Counted from the first letter of the stretch, positions 1 through 7,674 are shown. The stretch is DNA of 12,931 nucleotides from an uncultured Campylobacter sp. (GCF_938018035.1 NZ_CALIJF010000111.1:1-12931); one strand, 5' to 3'. The notes: generated from the sequence alone by a model not told the origin. A program made the numbers and translations.

Positions 1-2890
1 AGTAGGATAGGTTTCTATTATTAGCGTAGTTAATCGATGAAATTTTAGACTTAGGGTCGGTAGCACTATCTTTAGCTTCAGCATTCTTGCTATCACTAGC
101 TTGGCTGTCGCTATGCTTGCTTCCTCCTTCTTGTTGCGGATCTTTAAAAGCATAATTTGCCCCTATGCTTAAAGAATTTGATTTGTCGTATCTGGTGTTG
201 CTTAAATTTGAGAATGTTAGGCTGTCTGTTTTTAATCTAAGCTTGCCGTTATCTATGAAATTTCCATTCTCATCATAGTAGCCTGCGGCTATTAGTGAGC
301 CTTTTAGATCGGTATTAGATCCTACCTCTATGTTTAACTCTTTAGCGGTTATGCTAGATAGCACGGTCTGTTTTACCATAGTGCTTGATTTGGATCTGGA
401 GTAGTTGGCGTTTATGCTTGAAAGCTTGGAATCCTTATACCTTACTATGTTATTGCCTATGTCATAGGGATTGTCCGGATCGGAGGTTGTTTTACTGCCG
501 CTTATGCCTATACCTGCCCCTATAGAGCTTGATTTGCTATCGTAATTATAGCTATCTCTTAAGCTATGAAGGCTTAGATCATGTCCTACCTTTAAAGCTA
601 AAGCATTATCCGCTCTAAGGTTTGCTCCTTTTATTAAAGCGTCGTTACTAGCTAAGGCGTATATATTATGTCCTGCATAAACTTTAGCGTTATTGTGGCT
701 AAGGCTCTCTTCTTTCATATTGCTTTTAGAGTAATCAAGCCCTGCGCTTCCTCCTCCGCCTCCATACATGGTAGCAGATACTCTTCCGCTTATGGTTTTA
801 GAGCTTTGCTTAGCTTCATAGCTATCTTGCGAAGCATCGATAAATAGATTATGAGTGTTTAGGTATATATCATTGCTAGCATATAAATTTGAGCCTTTGA
901 TATTTATAGCGGTATCTTTATTGCTATCAGTTAAAATTTTAATATTATTGCCGCTAAGATTAGAGGCTACGGAGTTACTTGATTTAGAACTATCTTTAGA
1001 AGAGGTTCCGCTAAGCTCTGCGGAGGCGCCTACGCTAAAGCCCCAGGTAACCCAGCTAGAGGATGCGGCAGATCCTTGAGAGATGAGGGCGGCGGTTTTA
1101 GAGGCTACGTTGGCAGTGGCTAGAGCGATATTTGATAAATAGTATTTCTCCTCGTCCTTTACGTCCTCTATTATGTTTTGCAGGTCTTCGATATCGGAGT
1201 AGTCTATGCCTACCTCTTTAGCCTTATAGCGGTTCTTTAACTCGACAAGTTTATCCTGCAGAGCATTTTTCTGATCCTTATACTCCTTATATTGTTTTTT
1301 GGTCTGATTTAGCTGTTTTATCGCTTCTTGCAAGGCGATAGCCGCAGGAGCTATCTGGGCATATTCGTTTTGAACGGTAAGAGATATGGAGCTTTCCAGA
1401 TGTTTAGAATTAGATGAGGAGCTTGCGGTATCGGTGGAATTTATTATATTTATATTTCCATCTTTGGATATTAAGTTAAGATCCTCCTTGGCCTTTAAGC
1501 TTGAGCCTATAACGCTTAGGCTATTATCCCCTCTAAGAGTTATATTTTTAGCTTCCATATTAGAAGAGACGGTCTCGGTACCGTATAAGTTCGTATTGGA
1601 TTTATCGTATGAGGCATCGGCTAACTTTACTTTGATACTGGTATCCTTCTTAAATTCATCTAAGGACTTAGGCTTCATCTGACTTAGAATATCTTTTACT
1701 TTAGCAACAGATACAGAGGTGCTTTTTTGCAAGCTTTGTTCGCTATATTCGTTAGCGGCAGCGGATATAGTTAGGTTTTTGGCGTCTATATTTATATCTC
1801 CGCCTGCTTTCATATTTGAAGTTATAAAAGCTGTAGGAGAGTTTAAGCCTATATCGCCCGCAGCTTTGATATCAGATAGTTTCGATATACCCTCTTTTAC
1901 CTGCTTGCTATTATAATCCGATCTATATATCTCAGTAAAGGTCTTGCCGCCTATCTTTTCTACTCCTATAGCAGCTATAGCATTTTCCGGAGCTATGATA
2001 GATGCTGCTACCAAACCGGAATATGTTAGAACCGATATAGGGTTGAATCTTGTTCTTTTATGGGCGCTTAGCTCCTGCTTATACTCCTTGGCTGCTAGGA
2101 TATTTATGGAATTTCCCGCGCCCAAGTTTAGATTGCGTCCGCTTGAAATATCCGCAGATATTAAGCTTAGATCGTTCTTTGCTCTTAAGTTTATATCTGC
2201 TGTTTCGCTAGATAGGGAGGAGCTTTGTAAATTTTGCTTATAAAGCGAGTGCATATCCATGCTGGCTTTCAATCCGCCCAAAGAGGATTTGGAGCTATTT
2301 TTATAGTTTAAGGAGTTATAGCTTAGAGGCGATATATTGATATTGTTTCCCGCCTGCATATCTATGGCTTCTTTAGCTTTTAACGCAGAGCCTGCTATAT
2401 TGATATCCGCTTCTTGCGAGCTAAGCATTATATTTTTAGCCCTTATGCTGGTAGGTACTACGCTTTGATTTAGAATTTTAGTAGTAGTGCTTTTTTTAGA
2501 CGCAAAGCCCTTCTCTTTAAATTCGCTCTCGTAGTAGTTGCTATCGACATCCCCACTTAGATTTATGGAGTTCTTTGCCTGCAGCAAAGCATCTCCGTTA
2601 TGCGCATTAATATCCGCTCCGCTTATGGCTATACCGTCCGCTTTGATTAAGATATTATCTTTGGCGTTAAGTTTGGAGCTTGTATTCTTAACGATATCCT
2701 CTTTATAGTATCCGCCCTTGCTTTTAAAGTTATAGCTTAGCTTCTCCTCCGCGCTATTTATATTTACGTCCTTTGCGGCGTTTAGGATTAAATTTGCAGC
2801 CGAGTCTATGCTTGCTCCGCTTACGTATGCCAAGAAAGCTTGAGCGCTTAGGCATAGCAGCAGAGTAAAGATATGTAGGATAAATTTCAT
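1..2890 (-). CDS. Filamentous haemagglutinin/CdiA-type exoprotein, TPS-less, partial (C-terminus off the left edge)
   Basis: An open frame of 963 codons runs from ATG at 2890 to the window edge without a stop. Residues 1-18 (MKFILHIFTLLLCLSAQA) form a classic Sec signal peptide with an AQA cleavage motif. FHA-2 type repeats start about ten residues later (GASIDSAANLILNAAKDVNI), followed by many beta-helix strands with the G-x-D/N-I-x-I/L pattern. A coiled-coil segment covers about 515-575. Residues 620-960 contain motifs that in CdiA proteins sit just before the pretoxin region, such as VGHDLSLHSLRDSYNYDSKS and VGSNTDLKGSLIAAG. The usual N-terminal TPS (haemagglutination-activity) domain, needed for export through FhaC/CdiB, is absent. 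A polymorphic toxin C-terminus and its immunity gene should lie left of the window; that is inference. The gene sits 21 bases after an immunity-like gene and may be coupled to it. It could be an expressed chimera, an orphan module or a silent recombination donor. Confidence 0.88.
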   Translation of the reverse strand, partial: MKFILHIFTLLLCLSAQAFLAYVSGASIDSAANLILNAAKDVNINSAEEKLSYNFKSKGGYYKEDIVKNTSSKLNAKDNILIKADGIAISGADINAHNGDALLQAKNSINLSGDVDSNYYESEFKEKGFASKKSTTTKILNQSVVPTSIRAKNIMLSSQEADINIAGSALKAKEAIDMQAGNNINISPLSYNSLNYKNSSKSSLGGLKASMDMHSLYKQNLQSSSLSSETADINLRAKNDLSLISADISSGRNLNLGAGNSINILAAKEYKQELSAHKRTRFNPISVLTYSGLVAASIIAPENAIAAIGVEKIGGKTFTEIYRSDYNSKQVKEGISKLSDIKAAGDIGLNSPTAFITSNMKAGGDINIDAKNLTISAAANEYSEQSLQKSTSVSVAKVKDILSQMKPKSLDEFKKDTSIKVKLADASYDKSNTNLYGTETVSSNMEAKNITLRGDNSLSVIGSSLKAKEDLNLISKDGNINIINSTDTASSSSNSKHLESSISLTVQNEYAQIAPAAIALQEAIKQLNQTKKQYKEYKDQKNALQDKLVELKNRYKAKEVGIDYSDIEDLQNIIEDVKDEEKYYLSNIALATANVASKTAALISQGSAASSSWVTWGFSVGASAELSGTSSKDSSKSSNSVASNLSGNNIKILTDSNKDTAINIKGSNLYASNDIYLNTHNLFIDASQDSYEAKQSSKTISGRVSATMYGGGGGSAGLDYSKSNMKEESLSHNNAKVYAGHNIYALASNDALIKGANLRADNALALKVGHDLSLHSLRDSYNYDSKSSSIGAGIGISGSKTTSDPDNPYDIGNNIVRYKDSKLSSINANYSRSKSSTMVKQTVLSSITAKELNIEVGSNTDLKGSLIAAGYYDENGNFIDNGKLRLKTDSLTFSNLSNTRYDKSNSLSIGANYAFKDPQQEGGSKHSDSQASDSKNAEAKDSATDPKSKISSINYANNRNLSY

Positions 2891-2919
2891 TCTACCAGGT
2901 CTAATCCGGGTTTAATCAT
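2887..2919 (-). other. Ten-residue coupling mini-ORF (MIKPGLDLVE)
   Basis: ATG at 2919-2917 lies inside the last codons of the upstream immunity-like gene, out of frame. The ORF reads MIKPGLDLVE and stops at TGA 2889-2887, which overlaps the ATG of the haemagglutinin ORF as ATGA. The haemagglutinin start has no clear Shine-Dalgarno sequence, so ribosomes re-initiating through this ORF could supply its translation. The overlaps are seen directly; a role in coupling is inference, and chance is quite possible for so short an ORF. Confidence 0.25.
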
Positions 2920-3304
2920 AGTCGAAGTCGTCCAAATCGTATCCGAAAATATGTAAAGTTTTTAAAGCTAATTCTCTGACCTCTATCCAAGACTTATTCT
3001 GATATACTAGATAGTCACCATCTTCTTCCCCCTTTAATATACTGTCATCTTCAGTGTACTTATCTATAAGCTCCTTAAGTTCTCTTAGCGCATCCCTCTC
3101 GTATGGTAAGAAACAAAATTCAAACCGCTCCAATAAAGCGTTCTTGCATTCGGTATATAAGAGTTCCGCCATTTCCGACGGATCTTCATATTTATTGATT
3201 GTGGGATGAACGATATATTTGTCCTGATATTCCAAAGAAGCCATTCGACTTAGACGGCACATAAGAGTACCTTTCCTAAATATCTCTTTTCCGTTAATTT
3301 GCAT
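2912..3304 (-). CDS. Immunity-like protein of the MQI(N/D)GK family, copy 1
   Basis: This 130-residue acidic cytosolic protein has no signal peptide or membrane segment. It is about three quarters identical by eye to the neighbouring gene at 3343-3735 and clearly related to 5600-5989. Shared blocks are the start MQINGKEIF, MASLE-QDKY near residue 22, FEFCFLPYER near 61, and a nearly invariant end around residues 98-125 (YLVYQNKSWIEVRELALKT, then FGYDL-DFD). The variable part between them could set toxin specificity. A good ribosome site, AAAAGGAAA, precedes the ATG and is part of a leader shared by all three copies. The family is not recognised. Its place among immunity genes directly upstream of a haemagglutinin ORF suggests a CDI-type immunity protein; this is inferred from context only. 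Confidence 0.9.
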   Translation of the reverse strand: MQINGKEIFRKGTLMCRLSRMASLEYQDKYIVHPTINKYEDPSEMAELLYTECKNALLERFEFCFLPYERDALRELKELIDKYTEDDSILKGEEDGDYLVYQNKSWIEVRELALKTLHIFGYDLDDFDYD

Positions 3305-3319
3305 TTGGGTTTCCTTTTT
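3296..3319 (-). repeat. Leader repeat of the 130-residue family, copy 1 (short)
   Basis: This segment covers the first codons and ribosome binding site of the gene at 2912-3304. It matches the leaders at 3727-3765 and 5981-6019, but the identity stops after the run of Ts, where those copies continue TTGGGAT. It marks the upstream break point of the duplicated unit. Confidence 0.8.
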
Positions 3320-3342
3320 ATTTAAGCGCTGTCTCCGTAAGC

Positions 3343-3735
3343 TTAATATAATAGGTCAAAGTCGCCTAAATCATATCCGAAAATATGCAAGGTCTTTAAG
3401 GCCAACTCTCTGACCTCTATCCAGGATTTGTTCTGATAGACTAGATAATCGTAGGTATCTCCTTCTAGCAGGCTTTGATCTTTAAAGTATTTATAAATAA
3501 GCTCTGCAAGCTCTTTTAAGATCTCTCTTTCATAGGGTAAGAAGCAGAATTCAAATTTTTCGTCAAGGGCTCGCCAGCATTCATCACATAGTAGTTCCGC
3601 CATTTCTGATGGGTCTTCGTAAGATTTAGCTGTGGCATGCACTAGATATTTATCTTGATGTTCCAAAGAAGCCATTCGGCTTAAATAAAACATAAGACCG
3701 CCTTTCTCAAATATCTCTTTTCCGTTAATTTGCAT
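3343..3735 (-). CDS. Immunity-like protein of the MQI(N/D)GK family, copy 2
   Basis: This 130-residue paralogue of the genes at 2912-3304 and 5600-5989 shares MQINGKEIF at the start, MASLEHQDKYLVHAT, FEFCFLPYERE and the C-terminal YLVYQNKSWIEVRELALKT. It differs most at residues 10-17, 33-37, 50-58 and 75-95, as expected if these parts contact different toxins. It ends in GDFDLLY rather than DDFDYD. A 93-base upstream gap holds a TATAAT box and a perfect hairpin, so it may have its own promoter serving it, copy 1 and the haemagglutinin ORF. The family is not recognised; the immunity role rests on context. Confidence 0.9.
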   Translation of the reverse strand: MQINGKEIFEKGGLMFYLSRMASLEHQDKYLVHATAKSYEDPSEMAELLCDECWRALDEKFEFCFLPYEREILKELAELIYKYFKDQSLLEGDTYDYLVYQNKSWIEVRELALKTLHIFGYDLGDFDLLY

Positions 3736-3765
3736 TTGGGTTTCCTTTTATTGGGATGTGGGTTT
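3727..3765 (-). repeat. 39-bp leader repeat, copy 2
   Basis: These 39 bases match 5981-6019 at 38 of 39 positions and cover the start codon, ribosome site and upstream leader of the gene at 3343-3735. The leader is conserved outside the coding part, showing that the duplicated unit was a cassette of gene plus translation signal. Confidence 0.85.
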
Positions 3766-3778
3766 TGCCCACATTATA
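3756..3778 (-). promoter_or_regulatory. Internal promoter with a perfect hairpin at the transcription start
   Basis: On the minus strand a TATAAT box (3778-3773) is preceded by an A/T-rich stretch, as in Campylobacter sigma70 promoters that lack a firm -35. Immediately downstream is a perfect 7-bp inverted repeat, ATGTGGG at 3756-3762 and CCCACAT at 3768-3774, loop 5. The predicted start near 3766 falls inside the hairpin. It could be an operator or a 5'-end RNA stabiliser. No T-run follows it on the minus strand, so it is not a terminator of the upstream genes. Confidence 0.5.
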
Positions 3779-3828
3779 TCGTAATATATTTTTAAAATTC
3801 TCGCAAAAATTATCATTTTATAAAACTA

Positions 3829-4101
3829 CTATTTTAAAAGCGTAATTTGTTTTAAAGCCTTTTTCGCGCACTCCCTTAGATCCTCTTCACTTAATGAATC
3901 GCCTACCGTATCATCACCCCTCAACTCTTCGTCTGGTTCGAATTCATCGATGTCAGTAAGAAGTCTATTAAGCGGCTCATAATATTCATCGGGAAAATTT
4001 TTATCATTCATAAATTTATCCCAATATATCTTTTCAAATTTAAATACGTCGATTCTGTTTTGCAAAAAATCCTCTATTATTTTTATATATTCCTCTATCA
4101 T
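3829..4101 (-). CDS. Colicin-D-immunity-like small protein
   Basis: This 90-residue acidic protein is probably all-helical. It matches the pattern of the self-protective colicin-like immunity family (colicin D immunity type): an N-terminal helix EEYIKIIEDFLQ, then I-x-x-x-x-FEKIYWDKF at residues 17-30, DIDEFEPDEELR at 50-61, and a final LREC-KKAL helix. In that family the protein binds a tRNase toxin domain and blocks its active site. The assignment comes from the pattern of conserved positions, not from a search. A GAGGG ribosome site precedes the ATG, 21 bases after the upstream gene. No partner toxin is visible in the window. Confidence 0.82.
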   Translation of the reverse strand: MIEEYIKIIEDFLQNRIDVFKFEKIYWDKFMNDKNFPDEYYEPLNRLLTDIDEFEPDEELRGDDTVGDSLSEEDLRECAKKALKQITLLK

Positions 4102-4122
4102 TGACCCTCTTTCGGTATATTT

Positions 4123-4395
4123 TTAATCGCCCGTCGCTTTAATACTTAGAACCGACCATAGATTACTACCTATATTCACGCCTTCGCATAAATTTTTTAT
4201 AATTGTTAAGTCGTTAGAAGAAATTTTTATATCATATTCATACATTTGAACTAAAAAATCTTCCAGCGCTATACCATATTCTCCAGCCCTAACCAGCTCT
4301 TTCAAATAAATTACAAAGTCACACCGACCGACTCCGGCAAATTCATCTTCGTAATTACGGAATAAATTTAAAAATATCGAATTGCCATGTCTCAT
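4123..4395 (-). CDS. MafI-like small immunity protein
   Basis: This 90-residue protein has the motif ELVRAGEYGIALEDFLVQMY (residues 33-52), then EYDIKISSND and a helix ending near 70. The series E-x-G-x-ALE, a helix, then D-x-x-IS is typical of MafI and related immunity proteins of Neisseria polymorphic toxins, a family I recall from memory. A strong AAGGAAA site precedes the ATG. It lies between two other immunity-like genes with short gaps. The family call is moderate; the gene itself is secure from length, ribosome site and operon fit. Confidence 0.82.
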   Translation of the reverse strand: MRHGNSIFLNLFRNYEDEFAGVGRCDFVIYLKELVRAGEYGIALEDFLVQMYEYDIKISSNDLTIIKNLCEGVNIGSNLWSVLSIKATGD

Positions 4396-4441
4396 TCACT
4401 ACTTTCCTTAAATTTATTTATCACTGCTACCTCATAATCTT

Positions 4442-4921
4442 CTAGCTTCGAATTTCTATTTGAATATCAAGCAAGTCATCGTGATCTGGGTATTTAGCGG
4501 TTTCTGAGAGCGTAAATTGTATCACGTCTAGCAACTGCCTAGCCAGATCGCTGTATTTTTTCTTGAATGCATCAAAATGTAAGAAAATTAGCTTTAAATC
4601 GTCTCGAACGCCCTGCTTATTTTTTAAACCGTATCGTGAGTTTTCCTCTTTTTCCTCGATATATTCGCTATAGCTTTCCCATTCCTCCTTATCTTCATAT
4701 TGCTCCCATTCTTCCTCGCTGTAGTCTTTCCATTCTTTAAATCGTAGAAACCAAAAAAAGTCCGCGAATGCATCAGGACCGATACGCAGCGGCAAAGAAA
4801 GCTTTTCAGATAAATATGAGTATAACTTATTCTCTATTTCTTTGGGACAATAATCATGCCACTCATCGATATATCTTCTGTATTTTTGCAACTCGTCAAA
4901 GTCAATCACTACTTCTATCAT
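4442..4921 (-). CDS. Acidic hypothetical protein, possibly barstar-like, immunity candidate
   Basis: This 159-residue cytosolic protein has a very acidic, Trp/Tyr-rich middle (about residues 62-95, many E, W and Y) that could mimic nucleic acid. The N-terminal part is IEVVIDFDELQ, then a helix ending LSEKLSLPLRIGPDAFADFF at about 38-57. That stretch loosely resembles the barstar layout, where a helix is followed by LP, YG and a D-A-L helix. The resemblance is weak and not claimed as homology. A GAGG site lies just before the ATG, and a 92-base gap separates it from the upstream gene. If it is a barstar-type inhibitor its target would be an RNase; otherwise its function is unknown. Confidence 0.8.
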   Translation of the reverse strand: MIEVVIDFDELQKYRRYIDEWHDYCPKEIENKLYSYLSEKLSLPLRIGPDAFADFFWFLRFKEWKDYSEEEWEQYEDKEEWESYSEYIEEKEENSRYGLKNKQGVRDDLKLIFLHFDAFKKKYSDLARQLLDVIQFTLSETAKYPDHDDLLDIQIEIRS

Positions 4922-5013
4922 TTTTCCTCACCCCAACTATGCTAACGCATATTTTCTTAAAATTCTAAAAATCAAACAAACGTAAATTAACGCAAACTCG
5001 CCTTTATTAAATT

Positions 5014-5574
5014 TTAGTACAAATCAGACCAAAAAGGCACATACGGGCATTTTCCGACCGGCTCAAGAGGATTTTTGCTAAATTCCCTCAAAAAGTAGTC
5101 ATATAAATTTTTCCCATAATAGATGACGTCGGTATAGTATATAGATAAGACCGGTGGATCCGGTAATTTAATACACGGCATATACCTATGAGAATATATA
5201 GGTATAATCTTAGGCGCTATTTTGGCTGCTTCTAGTATAATGGCTCGCTTGCGAGATTGGTCTTCGGGCATCGGACCCCATTTTTGCGTATTCCAATAGC
5301 CCTCATTTGGAAAAATTTCATCAATAGGATCGTTTTTTAAATATTCAAAGACGTAGTTCATAGCCTGCTTTATCTCCTTTATATTTTCATCGCTAAAGTC
5401 TCTCCAATTATAAAATTCTACCGAAATAGGCAATGTATATGACAAAAAATCTCTTAGGCTTTTTGGAAATTTAAACTCATAAATTTGCTCTATTTTGTCT
5501 ATTTCGCTCTCTTTCAAACCATCGCTCAATTCTATGCCGCTCTTTTCTAGCAGCTCTTTTATTTGCTTATACAT
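5014..5574 (-). CDS. SMI1/KNR4 (SUKH) family immunity protein
   Basis: This 186-residue protein carries the SUKH signatures. LKESEIDKIEQIYEFKFPKS (residues 20-39) is the opening helix and FP turn. WRDFSDENI follows near 57. IIPIYSHRYMPC (123-134), then PVLSIYYTDVIYYGKNLYDY (141-160), make up the beta core. SUKH proteins are a large superfamily known as immunity proteins against many nuclease and other polymorphic toxins. This is the most secure immunity assignment in the array. An AAGGAT site precedes the ATG, 25 bases after the upstream paralogue. No signal peptide is seen, so it acts in the cytosol. Its cognate toxin is not in the window. Confidence 0.9.
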   Translation of the reverse strand: MYKQIKELLEKSGIELSDGLKESEIDKIEQIYEFKFPKSLRDFLSYTLPISVEFYNWRDFSDENIKEIKQAMNYVFEYLKNDPIDEIFPNEGYWNTQKWGPMPEDQSRKRAIILEAAKIAPKIIPIYSHRYMPCIKLPDPPVLSIYYTDVIYYGKNLYDYFLREFSKNPLEPVGKCPYVPFWSDLY

Positions 5575-5599
5575 ATTCTATTTTATCCTTATAAGGCTT

Positions 5600-5989
5600 T
5601 TAGTCGTAGTTGAAGTCATCTAAATCATATCCGAAAATTTTGATTGTTTTTAAGGCCAACTCCCTGACCTCTATCCAGGACTTATTGTGATAGACCAAAT
5701 ATTCATAATCTTCTACGTATAATGATCTATCGTCCTTAAAGTTTTTAAGAATAAGAGACCTAAGCTCTCTTAGCGCATCCCTTTCGTATGGCAAGAAGCA
5801 AAATTCAAATTCCTCCAATAGGGCATTAGCGCAAGAATCACATAAAAAATATACCATCTCCTTAGGATTTTCGCAATCTTCATCTGTAGCGTGCACAAGA
5901 TATTTATCTTGATATTCTAAAGAAGCCATTACGCATAGTTTGTACAGAAGCACGCCCTTGCGAAATATATGTTTTCCATCAATTTGCAT
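5600..5989 (-). CDS. Immunity-like protein of the MQI(N/D)GK family, copy 3
   Basis: This 129-residue protein is the most diverged of three paralogues. It starts MQIDGKHIFRKG and keeps MASLEYQDKYLVHAT, FEFCFLPYERDALRELRSL and the C-terminal SWIEVRELALKTIKIFGYDL-DFNYD. The middle (residues 35-56 and 80-97) is replaced by different acidic sequence. It is separated from copies 1 and 2 by four unrelated immunity-like genes, so the duplicates were moved or had other genes inserted between them. Its 39-bp leader is nearly identical to that of copy 2. The family is unknown; the immunity role is inferred from the neighbourhood. Confidence 0.9.
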   Translation of the reverse strand: MQIDGKHIFRKGVLLYKLCVMASLEYQDKYLVHATDEDCENPKEMVYFLCDSCANALLEEFEFCFLPYERDALRELRSLILKNFKDDRSLYVEDYEYLVYHNKSWIEVRELALKTIKIFGYDLDDFNYD

Positions 5990-6019
5990 TTGGGTTTCCT
6001 TTTATTGGGATATGGGTTT
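5981..6019 (-). repeat. 39-bp leader repeat, copy 3
   Basis: This matches 3727-3765 at 38 of 39 bases and covers the start codon, ribosome site and leader of the gene at 5600-5989. Beyond 6019 the two copies differ completely. Copy 3 runs into the end of the upstream gene three bases later, while copy 2 has a hairpin and TATAAT box. Confidence 0.85.
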
Positions 6020-6022
6020 CAT

Positions 6023-6364
6023 CTAGCATTCTAAACTCGCATATTTTAATAAAATTTTCGGTCTTATATACAGTTCTATCTGCACCATTATGTCTATAGC
6101 AAAATTTTGTCCTATTTCTATAAATTCGCCATCTTTATTTCTTCTGATGTTTAAGGACTCGATGCATTCGGCGGTAAATTCCACAGCTGTCTCCCTGCCT
6201 GCTTTTATAGTAATTTCCACCCATCCCTCGACTATACAATATGTAAATATTAGCCCGTCTATTTCGAACGTATATTTTCCAATATCGCTATCTATTTCAT
6301 CCGGGTAAAAACCAAAAAAATCGCTCATCTCCATCACGTCGAGATACGTTTTTATATATGTCAT
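6023..6364 (-). CDS. Hypothetical small protein, immunity candidate
   Basis: This 113-residue cytosolic protein is not recognised. It is acidic at the start (MSDFFGFYPDEIDSDIGKYT), then alternates short hydrophobic stretches (LIFTYCIVEGWVEITI, residues 38-53) that suggest a beta-sheet core, with a helix before the end. A very good ribosome site, AAAAGGAAGG, precedes the ATG. It lies 33 bases upstream of copy 3 of the paralogue family. Position and size fit an immunity protein, but no motif supports this directly. Confidence 0.8.
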   Translation of the reverse strand: MTYIKTYLDVMEMSDFFGFYPDEIDSDIGKYTFEIDGLIFTYCIVEGWVEITIKAGRETAVEFTAECIESLNIRRNKDGEFIEIGQNFAIDIMVQIELYIRPKILLKYASLEC

Positions 6365-6430
6365 TTTATGCCTTCCTTTTGGGATGATAGTTATAAATTT
6401 TATACTTTAATCATGCCGAGAAAATAAATT

Positions 6431-7674
6431 TCATACAATTACATACACCGAGCTTTGATTAAATTTAGCCTCTGAAAAATCTACGATCTTTTCATTATCT
6501 CTTAAAGTATAAAGCTCGAAATCCGCGCTCAGCTCATCGATATTATAGAAATCCAAACATAAAGCAAATCTACTGTTCTCAATATCCATATTTTCGATCT
6601 TTTCCTTTACCAATTTCAAAAATAAAAGGCATTCTTTAATAAAATCATCTTCCTTTAAATTTGGATTTTTGATCTCCACTTCATTGATCGACCACTCAAA
6701 ATCGCTTAAGCCTTGATATATTGAAGAATTAATTAAAATGTTCTCTGTTGTAGCTATTCTTTCCCTTTTAAGATTCTTGATAAAAAATATTCCTGTGTCA
6801 AGATAGATCAGGCCTTCGCGCAATAGCTGCTTTAATTGCGATATTTTCAGATCTTTGATTGAGCCGCTAAGAGCAATAAATTTAATTAAATTCGGATCGG
6901 CATACAAAGTTCCTCTTTTTATCTCTCTTACTTTTTGCGCTCTGGAAAATAGCTCTTCATTATTTTTAGGCAGAAGAAAAACCGCTTTGTTCAAATTAAC
7001 CTCTTTTTTATCTATCGTCACTTTTGCCTTGCTGTTTTTCTCGCAAAATTTTAAAAAGTTGATTCCATATTTAATCTCGTCGTTTAGCCCTATACAGCCA
7101 AAACCCTTGCTATCATGCGGATAGACGGCTAAATTTAAACTCGGAAAAACTATAAAGCACCATTCGTTTATAGAATAATCATAGCACATTAAAAATTTAG
7201 CCAGCTCTTTTATGTCGTCCCATTTTAGAATATCCATTCTTATGCACATAGCGGGCAACGGATATTCTTTATCTCTAGCCAGAGAAAAATACTCATTTTG
7301 TTCTTGCAAAATTCCAAGATCTTTAAATTTATCGTATAACGGCTTTACCTGCGAGATTGCTTTATATTTTTTGTATGCTTTATTATCACACATTAGAGCG
7401 CTTACGATAAATACTTCATCGCTATATTTTCTAAAAAAGTTATCGAATAATTTTATCGCTAAGCTTACGCCGCTTAGCCAGCCCCTGCTTTCGATCTCAA
7501 AGAAACCGATCCAGTTTTTAGAAGCACTAAAGCTGCTAAAAATTTATATCGCTCAGCCTTAAACTACTATTTGTCAAATTTAATAACTTTTTCATTTTTA
7601 TCCACCGTAATTTTTGCTTTTGCTAAATTATACACCTTATTTGCGAAGCAAAGATCATTTATATTAATTTTCAT
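6431..7674 (-). pseudogene. Broken gene of about 415 residues with two frameshifts, function unknown
   Basis: The uninterrupted part after an ATG is 320 residues (7393-6431), but the same frame is open 50 codons further, to a TAA just above 7543, with no ATG, GTG or TTG. Upstream, a good start at 7674 overlaps the end of the previous gene by 11 bases and encodes 35 residues beginning MKININDLCF, ending at TAG 7569-7567. Between them the third frame reads NSSLRLSDINF, which joins the two halves naturally into KFD(K)-NSSLRLSDINF-SSFSASKNWIGFFEIES. So one full-length gene seems to carry two single-base changes, near AAA around 7570 and in the T5 run near 7541. The protein has no signal peptide, repeats or known motif. 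AKITVDKNE near the start and AKVTIDKKE later resemble each other. It may be a dead immunity or toxin-related gene; sequencing errors in homopolymers are the alternative. Confidence 0.7.

Noticed and set aside
855..2243. Plus-strand ORFs of 65-99 codons within 1-2890
   Set aside because: They lie opposite the continuous 963-codon haemagglutinin frame and have non-natural composition; they are antisense shadows.
2888..2914. Readthrough fusion of the immunity gene and haemagglutinin ORF (same frame, one TAA)
   Set aside because: The 24-base spacing puts both in one frame, but a signal peptide in mid-protein would make no sense; likely coincidence.
7541..7543. ATT start codon for a 370-residue version of the broken gene
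   Set aside because: There is no ribosome site before it, ATT starts are very rare, and a better coupled start exists at 7674 in another frame.
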